Assembly: GCA_004293935.1 (NCBI GenBank) | Contig: RDZH01000012.1 | Coordinates: forward strand, 62,001 to 126,000 | Direction: 5' to 3' | Length of the DNA: 64,000 nucleotides | Source: Alphaproteobacteria bacterium | GTDB taxonomy: Bacteria; Pseudomonadota; Alphaproteobacteria; Rickettsiales; UBA998 | In this document: positions 53,167 to 61,601 of the stretch, in pieces | Layout: the number at the start of each line of letters is the position of its first letter | Position numbering within the stretch: the first letter of the stretch is position 1 | Notes under the pieces: generated by a model | Databases searched by the model: none | What the model saw: only the letters and a program-made list of their open reading frames with translations | Told to the model about the DNA's origin: nothing | Made by a program: the position numbers and the translations under genes

Positions 53167-53835
53167 TCACCCACCCACCATCTGCACTACCCGATCCATC
53201 CGTGCCGCAAGTTCCAAATTATGCGTCACGATAAGGGCAGAAGCACCACGGGCGCGTAATTGTTCCAACATCACCGCTTCCACCTGTGCAGCGGAAGTAG
53301 GGTCAAGGTTACCAGTTGGCTCATCAGCAAGCAAAAGTGCTGGTTGATGCACCAACGCACGCGCAATGGCAACACGCTGTTGTTCGCCGCCAGAAAGCTC
53401 AGAAGGCATATGTTCACGGCGGTGCGATAGCCCCACGGCATCCAGCATCGCACGCGCTTTTGCACTACGCTCACTCGCAGGGATGCGTTGCAGCATCATC
53501 GGAATCATCACATTTTCATGTGCCGAAAGCTCAGGCAGCAAATGATGAAACTGATAGACAAACCCTAAATGATGACGGCGCATCATCGTCGCTTCACGCT
53601 CACTTAAGCGGTGACATGGTTTCCCATCAAGCCAGACTTCCCCAGCATCGGGGCGGAGCAATAACCCCGCGCAGTGCAGTAATGTCGATTTTCCAGAGCC
53701 ACTTGCCCCCACCAACGCCACAATCTCCCCGCGCTCAATAGTCATACTATGCGGGGCAAGTGCAACCACTGCACCATTGCCTTGTTGGTAGGTTTTCGAT
53801 ACGCTTTTAAGTGCGCATATAGGCTGATTATCCAT
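53167..53835 (-). CDS. lolD: lipoprotein-releasing system ATP-binding protein LolD
   Basis: ATPase of the LolCDE machine that lifts lipoproteins from the inner membrane. From the ATG at 53835 the 222-residue protein has Walker A LVGASGSGKSTLLHCAGLL, the Q-loop FVYQFHHLLPELSAHENV (Lol-type), the ABC signature ELSGGEQQRVAIARAL and Walker B ALLLADEPTGNLD. It overlaps lolC by 8 nt. Confidence 0.93.
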   Translation of the reverse strand: MDNQPICALKSVSKTYQQGNGAVVALAPHSMTIERGEIVALVGASGSGKSTLLHCAGLLLRPDAGEVWLDGKPCHRLSEREATMMRRHHLGFVYQFHHLLPELSAHENVMIPMMLQRIPASERSAKARAMLDAVGLSHRREHMPSELSGGEQQRVAIARALVHQPALLLADEPTGNLDPTSAAQVEAVMLEQLRARGASALIVTHNLELAARMDRVVQMVGG

Positions 53836-55099
53836 GACGCAACGCCTCCGCAGGATCAGTAGATGCAGCGCGATAGGCGGGATAGAGCGTCGCAAGCAGC
53901 GCGAGCAACAATGCGATAACAGCAATCACCAGCACTTCCAACGGATCAGTTTTTGTCGGCAGTGTCGAGAGAAAAAAGACATTCGCGATTAAAATTTCCT
54001 GCCCCATCCATGCCTCAAGTGCTTGCTTGATGCTTTCTAGGTTGCGTGCAGCAAACACGCCAAGCCCCACCCCCAGAATGATCCCGATAATCCCAATACG
54101 CAGCCCAGTCCAGATAAACATCTGCATCACCTCCGCACGGCTCATGCCCATGGTGCGCAAAATCGCCACATCTGATCGCTTATCGTTCACCATCATCACC
54201 AAGGATGATACAATATTAAACACAGCCACCACAATAATCAGTGCCAGAATCATCACCATCACATTGCGTTGCACTTCCAACGCCGTAAACACTGAATGAT
54301 GCACTTGTTGCCATGCAAGCACGCGATATTCTTCCCCCAAAGCACGTTGCAGATTGATCGCCACGTGATACGCATCATCACCATCAGCAAGGGTCATTTC
54401 CACCACCGTAGCGGGAGCAGCCCCTTTGTCCAACAATGCAAAATAAGGAATCGCCTTGTCATACGGCATCAGCACTAAGCTGGAATCAAGGGCGTGCATC
54501 CCCGTGGCAAACGTCCCCGCCACGGGATAAGTCTTTATGCGTGGCATCGTGCCAAAAGCGGTTGCGCGCCCCTGCGGAGAAATCAGCGTAAGGCTACTGC
54601 CCACACTCACACCTAATTGTTGCGCTAATCGTGATCCCAGCACTAGCCCTGCACCTTCTGCAAATGCCATGCGCGTTGGTTCATCCATCGATTGCATTAG
54701 TTTGGGCTTGGATGCGAGATCCTCTGCACGTAACGCGCTCACCTGCACTCCTGCGGATCGCCCGCGTCCACTCGCCATCACCTGCCCATCAATACGTGGC
54801 GCAATGGATAAGGGGGCAGGATTCAAAGAAAGGCTCATAATACGTTGCTTCAGCGCATCCGCATTATCAATGCTTCCGCGTGTCGAATATATGCTCACAT
54901 GCCCATCCACCCCCACAAAATTTGCGAGCATTTCATCACGTATGCCATTCATCAGTGAGGTCACTAAAATCAGCGTTGCGACACCAAGCATCATCCCCAG
55001 CATCGAACATAAGGCAATAAAGCGCACAAATCCTTCTTTGCGCCGTGATGCGGTATAACGGCGGGCAAGTAGCCAAGGAACGGAGGAAGAAAGGATCAT
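53828..55099 (-). CDS. lolC: lipoprotein-releasing system permease LolC/LolE
   Basis: 423-residue MacB/FtsX-fold permease. An N-terminal helix preceded by the family motif WLLARRYTASRRKEGFVRFIA, a ~200-residue periplasmic domain (HVSIYSTRGSIDNADAL...GVQVSALRAEDLASKP), and three C-terminal helices (MILALIIVVAVFNIVSSLVM, LRIGIIGIILGVGLGVFAAR, VIAVIALLLALLATLYPAYR) are present. A single LolC/E-like subunit with LolD is usual in alphaproteobacteria (LolF type). Confidence 0.9.
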   Translation of the reverse strand: MILSSSVPWLLARRYTASRRKEGFVRFIALCSMLGMMLGVATLILVTSLMNGIRDEMLANFVGVDGHVSIYSTRGSIDNADALKQRIMSLSLNPAPLSIAPRIDGQVMASGRGRSAGVQVSALRAEDLASKPKLMQSMDEPTRMAFAEGAGLVLGSRLAQQLGVSVGSSLTLISPQGRATAFGTMPRIKTYPVAGTFATGMHALDSSLVLMPYDKAIPYFALLDKGAAPATVVEMTLADGDDAYHVAINLQRALGEEYRVLAWQQVHHSVFTALEVQRNVMVMILALIIVVAVFNIVSSLVMMVNDKRSDVAILRTMGMSRAEVMQMFIWTGLRIGIIGIILGVGLGVFAARNLESIKQALEAWMGQEILIANVFFLSTLPTKTDPLEVLVIAVIALLLALLATLYPAYRAASTDPAEALRHG

Positions 55100-55125
55100 A
55101 GGGGTTAGGGTGCAGGGTTTAGAGA

Positions 55126-56418
55126 CTAAAGACTAGAGACTAAAAAACGCTCCACCACTGCATCCAACGACATCATCTCCACCGCCCCCGTGCGACGACA
55201 TTTCACTTCAATCATTTTATCCGCTGCGTGCGTCGGTGATATAATCAACTGCCACGGCACGCCGATCAATTCCATCGTCGCAAACTTCGCTCCCGCACGT
55301 TCATCCGTATCATGATAGAGTACGTCGATATTGGCGCGATTGAGGCGCGCATAAATCTCATCACACCACGCATCGCAACTCGCATCCCCCTGACGGATAT
55401 TCACCAAACCAAGCGTAAAGGGTGCAACCGACACTGGCCACACGATCCCCTTCTCATCATGATGCGCTTCAACAATCGCGCCAAGCAAGCGCGATACACC
55501 AATACCATGCGCCCCCATCTTCACGGGCATATCCACCCCATCACGATTTTTGATCAGAGCCTTCATTGGTGCTGAATATTTATCATCAAAATAGAAAATA
55601 TGCCCCACTTCAATCCCACGCGCTTGCACTAAATCTTCGTGTACCACAGGACAAATAGCAGGGTCATGCTTTTCATCCGCAGCAGAATATCGCGCTCGAA
55701 TCGCGGCAACATCAATCTCATCTGCACTTGTGAGTGCCTCCAGTGCGCGATCATAGAAAATCGCACTTTCACCCGTTTCTGCTACCACTTGGAACTCATG
55801 GCTTTGATCACCCCCGATCAAGCCCGTATCTGCCTTAAACGGAATCACTTTCAGCCCCATAGCGCGAAAAATACGGAAATAGGTGGCATACATCCTATCA
55901 TACTGCACCTGATGCTGCTCCTCGCTTTCGGCAAAGGTGTAGGCATCTTTCATCAAGAACTCGCGCCCGCGCATTAAACCGAACCTTGGGCGAATCTCAT
56001 CACGAAACTTCCATTGAATCTGATAAAGATTCAACGGCAGGGACTTATAGCTTTTAATATGACGGCGGAATAAATCCGTAATCACTTCTTCATGCGTTGG
56101 GCCATAAATCATGGTGCGCTCATGACGATCCACCGCTTTCAGCGTTTCTGTGCCGTAACCACCGCGCCCAGATTCTTCCCATAATTCAATAGGTTGCATG
56201 GTTGGCATCAGCAATTCACACGCGCCCGCAGCGTTCATCTCACGGCGTATAATATCAGCAACTTTATTCAACACACGCAATCCCAGTGGCAGCATACTAT
56301 AGATACCAGCGGAATGTTGACGAATCATGCCAGCGCGCAACATAAGACGGTGCGACACAATGCTTGCTTCGGCAGGGTTTTCTTTAATGATAGGGATAAG
56401 ACTTTGAGATACTCGCAT
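55126..56418 (-). CDS. proS: prolyl-tRNA synthetase (short alphaproteobacterial form)
   Basis: Class II aminoacyl-tRNA synthetase charging tRNA-Pro. The product from the ATG at 56418 is 430 residues: ENPAEASIVSHRLMLRAGMI at the start, motif 2 region TIYGPTHEEVITDLFRRHIK, RPRFGLMRGREFLMKDAYTF, then motif 3 KMGAHGIGVSRLLGAIVE and an anticodon-binding domain. The large editing insertion of the E. coli form is missing, as is normal for alphaproteobacteria. In-frame ATGs at 56451/56448 would add 11 residues outside the family N-terminus. Confidence 0.94.
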   Translation of the reverse strand: MRVSQSLIPIIKENPAEASIVSHRLMLRAGMIRQHSAGIYSMLPLGLRVLNKVADIIRREMNAAGACELLMPTMQPIELWEESGRGGYGTETLKAVDRHERTMIYGPTHEEVITDLFRRHIKSYKSLPLNLYQIQWKFRDEIRPRFGLMRGREFLMKDAYTFAESEEQHQVQYDRMYATYFRIFRAMGLKVIPFKADTGLIGGDQSHEFQVVAETGESAIFYDRALEALTSADEIDVAAIRARYSAADEKHDPAICPVVHEDLVQARGIEVGHIFYFDDKYSAPMKALIKNRDGVDMPVKMGAHGIGVSRLLGAIVEAHHDEKGIVWPVSVAPFTLGLVNIRQGDASCDAWCDEIYARLNRANIDVLYHDTDERAGAKFATMELIGVPWQLIISPTHAADKMIEVKCRRTGAVEMMSLDAVVERFLVSSL

Positions 56419-56481
56419 AGCTTCAAGATGTACCCTTGTTCGTGGCATCATGCAAGCAAATTATTGCATCATGCGCGTGAC

Positions 56482-56748
56482 TTATCGCACATGTTCCGCC
56501 AGCTCTTGCTTTTGGGCAGTCATGATGCCTTGTTGTTGCGGATCAGTTATTTGTGTGGTAGGTACAAGCTGCGAGAGCATTTTTTCTATGCGTTCGAGGC
56601 GTTCATCAAACTGATTTAGTTGTTGTTGTGCATCATATTGTTGTTGCTTAACATCCTGCAAGGATTGATGATTCAAATATCCTGATATTTCTGGGGATGC
56701 CAATGTCGCGCCTTCCATAAATCTGCTTACAAAAGATGATGAACTCAT
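56482..56748 (-). CDS. hypothetical coiled-coil protein
   Basis: 88 residues from the ATG at 56748 (GGAG five nt upstream). A Ser-rich start is followed by a Gln-rich coiled-coil helix (SLQDVKQQQYDAQQQLNQFD, ERLERIEKMLSQLVP) and a polar end. No family recognised. Its promoter region lies just downstream of a bidirectional terminator at 56852-56885. Confidence 0.6.
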   Translation of the reverse strand: MSSSSFVSRFMEGATLASPEISGYLNHQSLQDVKQQQYDAQQQLNQFDERLERIEKMLSQLVPTTQITDPQQQGIMTAQKQELAEHVR

Positions 56749-56851
56749 AAAAAACTCCATAATAATCTTACGTAATTATGCTACCACACATCACCCATGC
56801 GCACAAGAAAAAAACACATAAAAATCACTTATTTCATTGAATTGTCATAAT

Positions 56852-56885
56852 AAAAAAGCACTCCCTGTTAGAGGAGTGCTTTTTT
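56852..56885. terminator. bidirectional terminator
   Basis: AAAAAAGCACTCC and GGAGTGCTTTTTT form a 13-bp stem with an 8-nt loop. It ends the minus-strand gene at 56906-57193. Confidence 0.8.
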
Positions 56886-56905
56886 ATGGCTAGGGAAACC
56901 AAAGG

Positions 56906-57193
56906 CTAGTTAGCGGCTTTTTGGGCTGCTCTTTTGGCATTCCATATTTTAAACCAGTGACTCCAGAACACAGAATCAGAAGCTGTGATTAAAGACAGCA
57001 ACTCTTCTTTGCGTTCCGGTGCCCAACGTGCCTTGCAGCGATTTTCTATCTTTGTTCGCCACGGCTTAATCGCACGAGGGAATTCAGATGGACGGAACAC
57101 CGCAGTGTTTACAAGTCGTCGTAAGGTCGGAACAGGACGTTTTTCTTGCTCTGCTAATTCGAGCAAATAGCCAAAGTGCTGCAGTGAAGCCAT
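56906..57193 (-). CDS. hypothetical basic protein
   Basis: 95 residues, strongly basic, no signal peptide, with a Trp-rich C-terminal half (SVFWSHWFKIWNAKRAAQKA). The PVPTLRRLVNTAVFRPSEFP segment may be a small structured helix pair. Could bind nucleic acid, but no domain is recognised. It has no clear ribosome site at the ATG at 57193. A strong terminator follows the gene. Confidence 0.55.
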   Translation of the reverse strand: MASLQHFGYLLELAEQEKRPVPTLRRLVNTAVFRPSEFPRAIKPWRTKIENRCKARWAPERKEELLSLITASDSVFWSHWFKIWNAKRAAQKAAN

Positions 57194-57231
57194 ACCATGC
57201 GTTTGTTAAACGATGGTGATCTAAATAAATC

Positions 57232-57260
57232 GTGACATAGGCGTGCGTTGCTGGTATAAT
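57232..57260 (+). promoter_or_regulatory. promoter of the gene at 57283
   Basis: GTGACA (57232-57237), a 17-nt spacer and a consensus TATAAT (57255-57260). Predicted start near 57267, followed by AAAGG as ribosome site. Confidence 0.65.
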
Positions 57261-57282
57261 GAAGTACAGAAAGGTTAGAGTC

Positions 57283-57618
57283 ATGCAGGAAAACCAAGCC
57301 GACATAGAAACGCCATCATATAATAAGACTGCACGCATTATTGGTAGTGTGGTGGGAGCTGTTGCCCTGACGGTATTGAGTTATCCCATTGCCATGGCAG
57401 CAGAAAAATCATCGAATGCATGGCTAAGTCACGCGGGTACTATGTATTTATTCACCCAAGGACTTGGAACATGGTGTTTACCTGTTCTTGCAGGGGGGGG
57501 GATTGGGGGTGCATTGGCTGATCGTCTTACCTCAGGTGGTGAGCCATCCTTTCAGGATCGCATCCAAAAAGAAAGGGAACATCTTGTGGATGTTCCCTCA
57601 GTTTCCATCAATCATTAG
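57283..57618 (+). CDS. small hypothetical membrane protein
   Basis: 111 residues from the ATG at 57283; an ATG at 57259 overlaps the -10 box and is unlikely. Two hydrophobic segments, IIGSVVGAVALTVLSYPIAM and GLGTWCLPVLAGGGIGGALAD, make a likely hairpin in the membrane, with a short charged C-terminus (RIQKEREHLVDVP). It resembles the other glycine-zipper proteins of this window in style. It converges with the next gene, overlapping by 4 nt. Confidence 0.65.
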   Translation: MQENQADIETPSYNKTARIIGSVVGAVALTVLSYPIAMAAEKSSNAWLSHAGTMYLFTQGLGTWCLPVLAGGGIGGALADRLTSGGEPSFQDRIQKEREHLVDVPSVSINH

Positions 57619-58490
57619 GACTGATTTTCAGTCGCTTCGGCAGCTTTCATGCGACGGAATTTGTCGTCATAATAAGCCTCCGATGCATCAAGCAACTGCC
57701 CCATGAACCAACGGTTGATCGCTGCATTAAGCAGACATCCGCCGAAATGAGCGATGCCCGGTGCGGTTGATGCAGCCTTACCAGAGGCTTTGGTAGCCAT
57801 TTTAGCATTGAATTTGCTAATAAACTTGACTACTGCCTTAGTTACAGCTTTATCAGAAGCCTTAACCCCAAGTTTGACACTTCCTTTGATGCCCCCCTTT
57901 AAGCTAAGTTTGAGTTCCGCTTTTTGGCGGATCTTAAACGCCGCATCATCACCAAGAATTGCTTTATAGAAAGCATCAACGGCATCTGGGTCATCAAAGA
58001 GGTCTTTTTCCTCAACCCAATAAGCGACAACACCTAAGAAATCTTCAGTGTTGAGCACTTCAGGACCGTAGCCGTAGCGTTTGGCATAAACCCCACCGAT
58101 TGCTAAGGAAGTGCGAGCCATGCCATCAATCAAAGCAATGATGTCGAAAGCTAAAGCAGCCCAAGAGCCTAATGCCAAAAACCCGCCCGCAACAGAAGTT
58201 ACAGTATTGGCAGTATCACGGAGATTTTTAAGTCCCAGTTCATTGCCAAGCTTATAAGATTCGTTCGGATCAAAATATGCCTCACGATTCTCATTCACCT
58301 TACGGATAATGTCATTCATGCTAATTTTGAAATCCCCGAAAGGAAAATCAGCATCAGATACATACCATGCAATCGTCTTGAGAATCAATGTAGAAACATC
58401 TTGTGCGAATTTCGTGTCATTGAATCCAGTAGATTGAATGAATGCATTGATTTTCTGCTCCAACCGATCAGCCCAATTTTTATCTGCCAT
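57615..58490 (-). CDS. EcsC-like protein
   Basis: 291 residues. The central part GGFLALGSWAALAFDIIALI followed by ARTSLAIGGVYAKRYGYGPE and FLGVVAYWV resembles the EcsC family (aligned Asp in a hydrophobic helix, then a YGY motif). The N-terminal 80 residues are soluble and helical; the C-terminal third is Lys/Ala-rich with GGCLLNAAINRWFMGQLLD. EcsC proteins have no well-defined biochemical function. The 355-nt gap upstream (58491-58845) holds a long direct repeat and a palindromic repeat. Confidence 0.6.
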   Translation of the reverse strand: MADKNWADRLEQKINAFIQSTGFNDTKFAQDVSTLILKTIAWYVSDADFPFGDFKISMNDIIRKVNENREAYFDPNESYKLGNELGLKNLRDTANTVTSVAGGFLALGSWAALAFDIIALIDGMARTSLAIGGVYAKRYGYGPEVLNTEDFLGVVAYWVEEKDLFDDPDAVDAFYKAILGDDAAFKIRQKAELKLSLKGGIKGSVKLGVKASDKAVTKAVVKFISKFNAKMATKASGKAASTAPGIAHFGGCLLNAAINRWFMGQLLDASEAYYDDKFRRMKAAEATENQS

Positions 58491-58590
58491 AATGGTTTAG
58501 CGTGTGTAAAGAATGGGTAGTGTACCGAAGTTTCACTATAACGCACAGAGTTGTGAATTTAAGCGTATTTTTAAGCTCAATTCAACAAAC

Positions 58591-58739
58591 AAAAAGGTAC
58601 GAAATCGTGTAAACTAGGGTAAGCCGCACTTACACCGTTTTTTTTGCATCAGTCAAGAGAAAAATATATATGGGCGCAATGTTTTTTATTATGCATCTGA
58701 AATTAAATGACATTGTAGCGTTCTATTCGCTATCGTCAT
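58591..58739 (+). repeat. long direct repeat, left copy (DR-A)
   Basis: About 149 nt beginning AAAAAGGTACGAAATCGTGT and ending GCTATCGTCAT. A second copy in the same orientation lies at 61311-61463. In the first 46 nt the two copies differ at one position. It ends in a palindromic repeat (58733-58798), as does the other copy. Confidence 0.85.
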
Positions 58740-58798
58740 TCCTGCGTATGCAGGAATCGATTGCTCTGGACTCCTGCTCTTTAAGCCAAGAGTGACGA
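58733..58798. repeat. dispersed palindromic repeat, copy 7
   Basis: TCGTCATTCCTGCGTATGCA to CCAAGAGTGACGA, appended to the left long direct repeat. Confidence 0.7.
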
Positions 58799-58845
58799 AT
58801 TTGCTGGTTTTGTGGGTTATGCAGAGGTCTCATTTAATCAATCCC

Positions 58846-59283
58846 CTACACAGCAAAAAGTTGCGATGGGTCTTTGAATGATTTAAATTCCAGCGCGTTA
58901 CCCGATGGATCAAGAAAAAACATCGTGGCTTGCTCCCCTACTTGTCCTTCAAAGCGGATATAGGGTTCAATAATAAATGTTAGATTATAGGCTTCTTTAT
59001 GTGCATACAGCCTGTCTTTCAAGGCGTGCCACTGTCCCCATGGCAATACGATCCCAAAATGACGGCACGGCACTTGTTTTCCGTCAACCGTTGCTGCGCT
59101 AATTTCTGTTGTTTCTTGAGGGCGAAGATGAGTAGAAAGTTGATGCCCAAAAAAGTTCCAATCAATCCATGCGTCTGTGCTACGCCCTTCAGCACACTCA
59201 AGCAATGTTCCGTAAAATCTGCGTGTTGCGTCCATATCAACAATAGGCACGGCAAGATGAAAAGGTGAGATGATGTGCTGCAT
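58846..59283 (-). CDS. VOC-family protein (glyoxalase/dioxygenase fold)
   Basis: 145 residues with two beta-alpha-beta-beta-beta modules: FHLAVPIVDMDATRRFYGTL at the start and MFFLDPSGNALEFKSFKDP at the end. His9, His75 and Glu132 sit where VOC enzymes carry metal ligands, so it may be a metalloenzyme such as a lyase, isomerase or extradiol dioxygenase. It lies 58 nt downstream of the racemase gene on the same strand, last in a three-gene cassette between direct repeats. Substrate unknown. Confidence 0.82.
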   Translation of the reverse strand: MQHIISPFHLAVPIVDMDATRRFYGTLLECAEGRSTDAWIDWNFFGHQLSTHLRPQETTEISAATVDGKQVPCRHFGIVLPWGQWHALKDRLYAHKEAYNLTFIIEPYIRFEGQVGEQATMFFLDPSGNALEFKSFKDPSQLFAV

Positions 59284-59341
59284 AAGTACGTCTATTCCTT
59301 AAAAATTGATGGGTGATTTTGGTATCATTTTTGCGTTGGTG

Positions 59342-60037
59342 TCAAGGGGAAATTTCATAGGTTTTGAGCGCTGCATCACACTGAAGGCGCGCCGGATCAA
59401 GAATCGGTCGATGCGCCTTATCAAGAATCAAAGGTAATTCTGTGCAGGCTAAAATGACAGCATCCACATCACCATAATGCTGCACGATGCGTAACAGCGC
59501 ATCACGATACAGGATAGGATCAGCACCACACGCAACCTGAGCTTGCATTTGCCCAATCTGTTCTCTATCCTGCACATTCGGGATACAAACATCTACGCCC
59601 CTTTGCGTTAAATAATGCGCAAAAAACCCATCTTCCATGGTAAAACATGTTCCCAATAGCAATACACGTTGATAGCCTAGATGTATTGCTGCATCAGCCG
59701 TCACATGCCCCGCATGATGTATTTTAATGGAGAGCGAGCGACGCGCCATGATTGTATCAAGCGCACGGTGCAGTGTATTATTGCACAAAATGAGGCAATC
59801 AGGTTGTTTTTCTAAGAAAAAATCTATCTCCTGCTCCAATAGTGCAGGAATATGATTCCATCCCGCATGATATAAGCTTTTAATCGGTGCATAATCCATA
59901 CTATAAAGCATAATACGTGCAGAATGTACCATGCCAAAGCGTTGTTGAATCTGCTGATTCAAGTAACGATAATAGCTGATGGTGGATGGCCAGCTTGTGC
60001 CTCCTAATAAACCTATAAGCGGTTGGTTCTGATGCAT
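59342..60037 (-). CDS. aspartate/glutamate racemase-family protein
   Basis: 231 residues from the ATG at 60037, one nt after the stop of the upstream dioxygenase gene. The family signature LIGLLGGTSWPSTISYYRYL is followed by the two catalytic cysteines, Cys85 in ILCNNTLHRA and Cys198 in VILACTELPLIL. Both are present, so a racemase (Asp, Glu or another acidic or hydroxylated amino acid) is likely active. It is coupled to an Fe(II)/2-oxoglutarate dioxygenase gene. Confidence 0.88.
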   Translation of the reverse strand: MHQNQPLIGLLGGTSWPSTISYYRYLNQQIQQRFGMVHSARIMLYSMDYAPIKSLYHAGWNHIPALLEQEIDFFLEKQPDCLILCNNTLHRALDTIMARRSLSIKIHHAGHVTADAAIHLGYQRVLLLGTCFTMEDGFFAHYLTQRGVDVCIPNVQDREQIGQMQAQVACGADPILYRDALLRIVQHYGDVDAVILACTELPLILDKAHRPILDPARLQCDAALKTYEISP

Positions 60038-60038
60038 A

Positions 60039-61157
60039 TTATCCGATTCCATAAGATTCATGACGTGATTCTTGCGCAATGCGTTCCGCATAACTAATTT
60101 TGGGATGAGACGGATCAAACACACGCTCACCAGACTGTTCAAACTGTGCCAATGCCTGCAAACTATTCTTTACAAACACTCTTTGTATCCAACGCTCCGC
60201 TTTGCCTTGCGCATCAAAATGCGCCTCAAAACGATCTCGTGAGTGTAGGGTCATGCGATTATTCACCATAACACCCGTACCAGGTGCTATGTCTACCCAA
60301 CATGATACGGCATCTACAGCTTGTTTCAAATGTTCAAATGCTTCCTGCGCACGCTCATTGACAGACAGCACCATATCAGGATAAAAAGCTACCCGTATAT
60401 CAGGATTTTCATCGGTTCCTGTCAAAATAGGCACTCTATCCGTCATTTCACGCGCACCTGCAGCCCTCCATCGCATAGGCACTTTGATACGAAAATCCGC
60501 TTTTCTTAGTGTCTCTTTGTCTTCATCAGAAAGTAACGCAAGCGCATCACGACCATCTGCAATTCTTGTTTTGGGGCAGGATTCATCATGACGAACCCCC
60601 ACTAAAACCAATGCTCCAGGGCTGGTATCTTTATCAAGATTGCCATCTTTCTGTGCAGCATTTTCAATATGAAAACTCAGCTCAACATCATATCCATTGC
60701 CCGTATAGGTTTGTTTCATGTGCGATGACGGGACAAGATTGTTAACAATTTCCTTTCCTTCAAAAATAATGCTATATGGTTCACCACTCAACGCACCCAA
60801 AGCCACAGTAATATTTTCTGACAAGGGTGTACATTTATAATCTAACCCTGTTTCACCCTTACTTTCTTCAGGACTTCCTTCAACATCCTCATAGGGAAGA
60901 TTTTCAAAATATAAATATGAGTGAGGGTGCAGCCCAGCTTTTTGTTCCTCCAACGCTGTGATTAAGCGTTCTGGGAAACACATATATGCTGCTCTCCTAA
61001 TTTCCATGATATATTCTTTCCCGCCCTCAGGATCATAATGAATTGCTCCAAGAGTTTCTCTTATTAGTTCTTTTTCTTCATTTGTCAATGTAATTATATT
61101 CTCACGCTTTAGAGGAGAATGCAATGCATTTTCTTCATAGTTTTCAGTATTGTTCAT
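60039..61157 (-). CDS. Fe(II)/2-oxoglutarate dioxygenase, VioC/AsnO (clavaminate synthase)-like
   Basis: 372 residues. The jelly-roll core shows ELSFHIENA with His163-x-Glu165 (the HxE variant typical of VioC, OrfP and AsnO), GALVLVGVRHDESCPKTRIA, ALALLSDEDKETLRKADFRI, and the distal APGTGVMVNNRMTLHSRDRF with His305, then RWIQRVFVKN where Arg326 should bind 2-oxoglutarate. Relatives hydroxylate the beta carbon of free arginine, asparagine and similar amino acids. It is the first gene of the cassette with the racemase and VOC genes. A ~21-bp hairpin lies 58 nt upstream. Substrate is unknown. Confidence 0.82.
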   Translation of the reverse strand: MNNTENYEENALHSPLKRENIITLTNEEKELIRETLGAIHYDPEGGKEYIMEIRRAAYMCFPERLITALEEQKAGLHPHSYLYFENLPYEDVEGSPEESKGETGLDYKCTPLSENITVALGALSGEPYSIIFEGKEIVNNLVPSSHMKQTYTGNGYDVELSFHIENAAQKDGNLDKDTSPGALVLVGVRHDESCPKTRIADGRDALALLSDEDKETLRKADFRIKVPMRWRAAGAREMTDRVPILTGTDENPDIRVAFYPDMVLSVNERAQEAFEHLKQAVDAVSCWVDIAPGTGVMVNNRMTLHSRDRFEAHFDAQGKAERWIQRVFVKNSLQALAQFEQSGERVFDPSHPKISYAERIAQESRHESYGIG

Positions 61158-61214
61158 CGTTATATTCTTTTAATAATTTCATTTTTTCACTTACTGTGCC
61201 TCCGTGGGCATAGA

Positions 61215-61267
61215 TATACCCATTTCACTTCAAGGAGCTGTGTCCTTGAAGTGAAATTAAGGGTATA
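61215..61267. promoter_or_regulatory. long perfect hairpin upstream of the dioxygenase gene
   Basis: ATTTCACTTCAAGGA and TCCTTGAAGTGAAAT pair over 15 bp around a 6-nt loop (61237-61242); TATACCC and GGGTATA extend the stem after a 3-nt bulge. No T-run follows in either direction, so it is not a standard terminator. Operator or leader structure is possible. The rest of the 444-nt gap 61158-61601 contains the right long direct repeat and a palindromic repeat, and no gene. Confidence 0.55.
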
Positions 61268-61310
61268 CCTTATTAAAATGATACTACGCATCATCATGTG
61301 CGATGAGCAT

Positions 61311-61463
61311 AAAAAGGTACGAAATCGTGTAAACTAGGGTAAGCCGCACTTATACCGTTTTTTTTTTTGCATCAGTCAAGAGAAAAAATGATATAATCGC
61401 AATGTTTTTTTAGTATACGCTTGAAATTAAATGACATTGTAGCGTTATATTCGCTATCGTCAT
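61311..61463 (+). repeat. long direct repeat, right copy (DR-B)
   Basis: Same orientation and text as 58591-58739, with small differences in T-runs and a few substitutions. Together they bracket 2.7 kb holding exactly the VOC, racemase and dioxygenase genes. Confidence 0.85.
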
Positions 61464-61530
61464 GCTTCGCATAAGGCAGGCATCCAGAACAACAGTTCTA
61501 ACTAGACTCCTGCCTTACGCCAAGAGTGAC
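61457..61530. repeat. dispersed palindromic repeat, copy 8
   Basis: TCGTCATGCTTCGCATAAGG to CGCCAAGAGTGAC, appended to the right long direct repeat. Confidence 0.7.
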
Positions 61531-61601
61531 AAGCAGTAAGAAAAAACAATATATAACAAATAGATAATAAAAATATCATCTAAGACTCAGATAACCTAAC
61601 A

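Noticed and set aside
58591-61463. A CRISPR array or integron
   Set aside because: Only two copies of a long repeat, 2.7 kb apart, with genes between; no spacers, no integrase, no cas genes.
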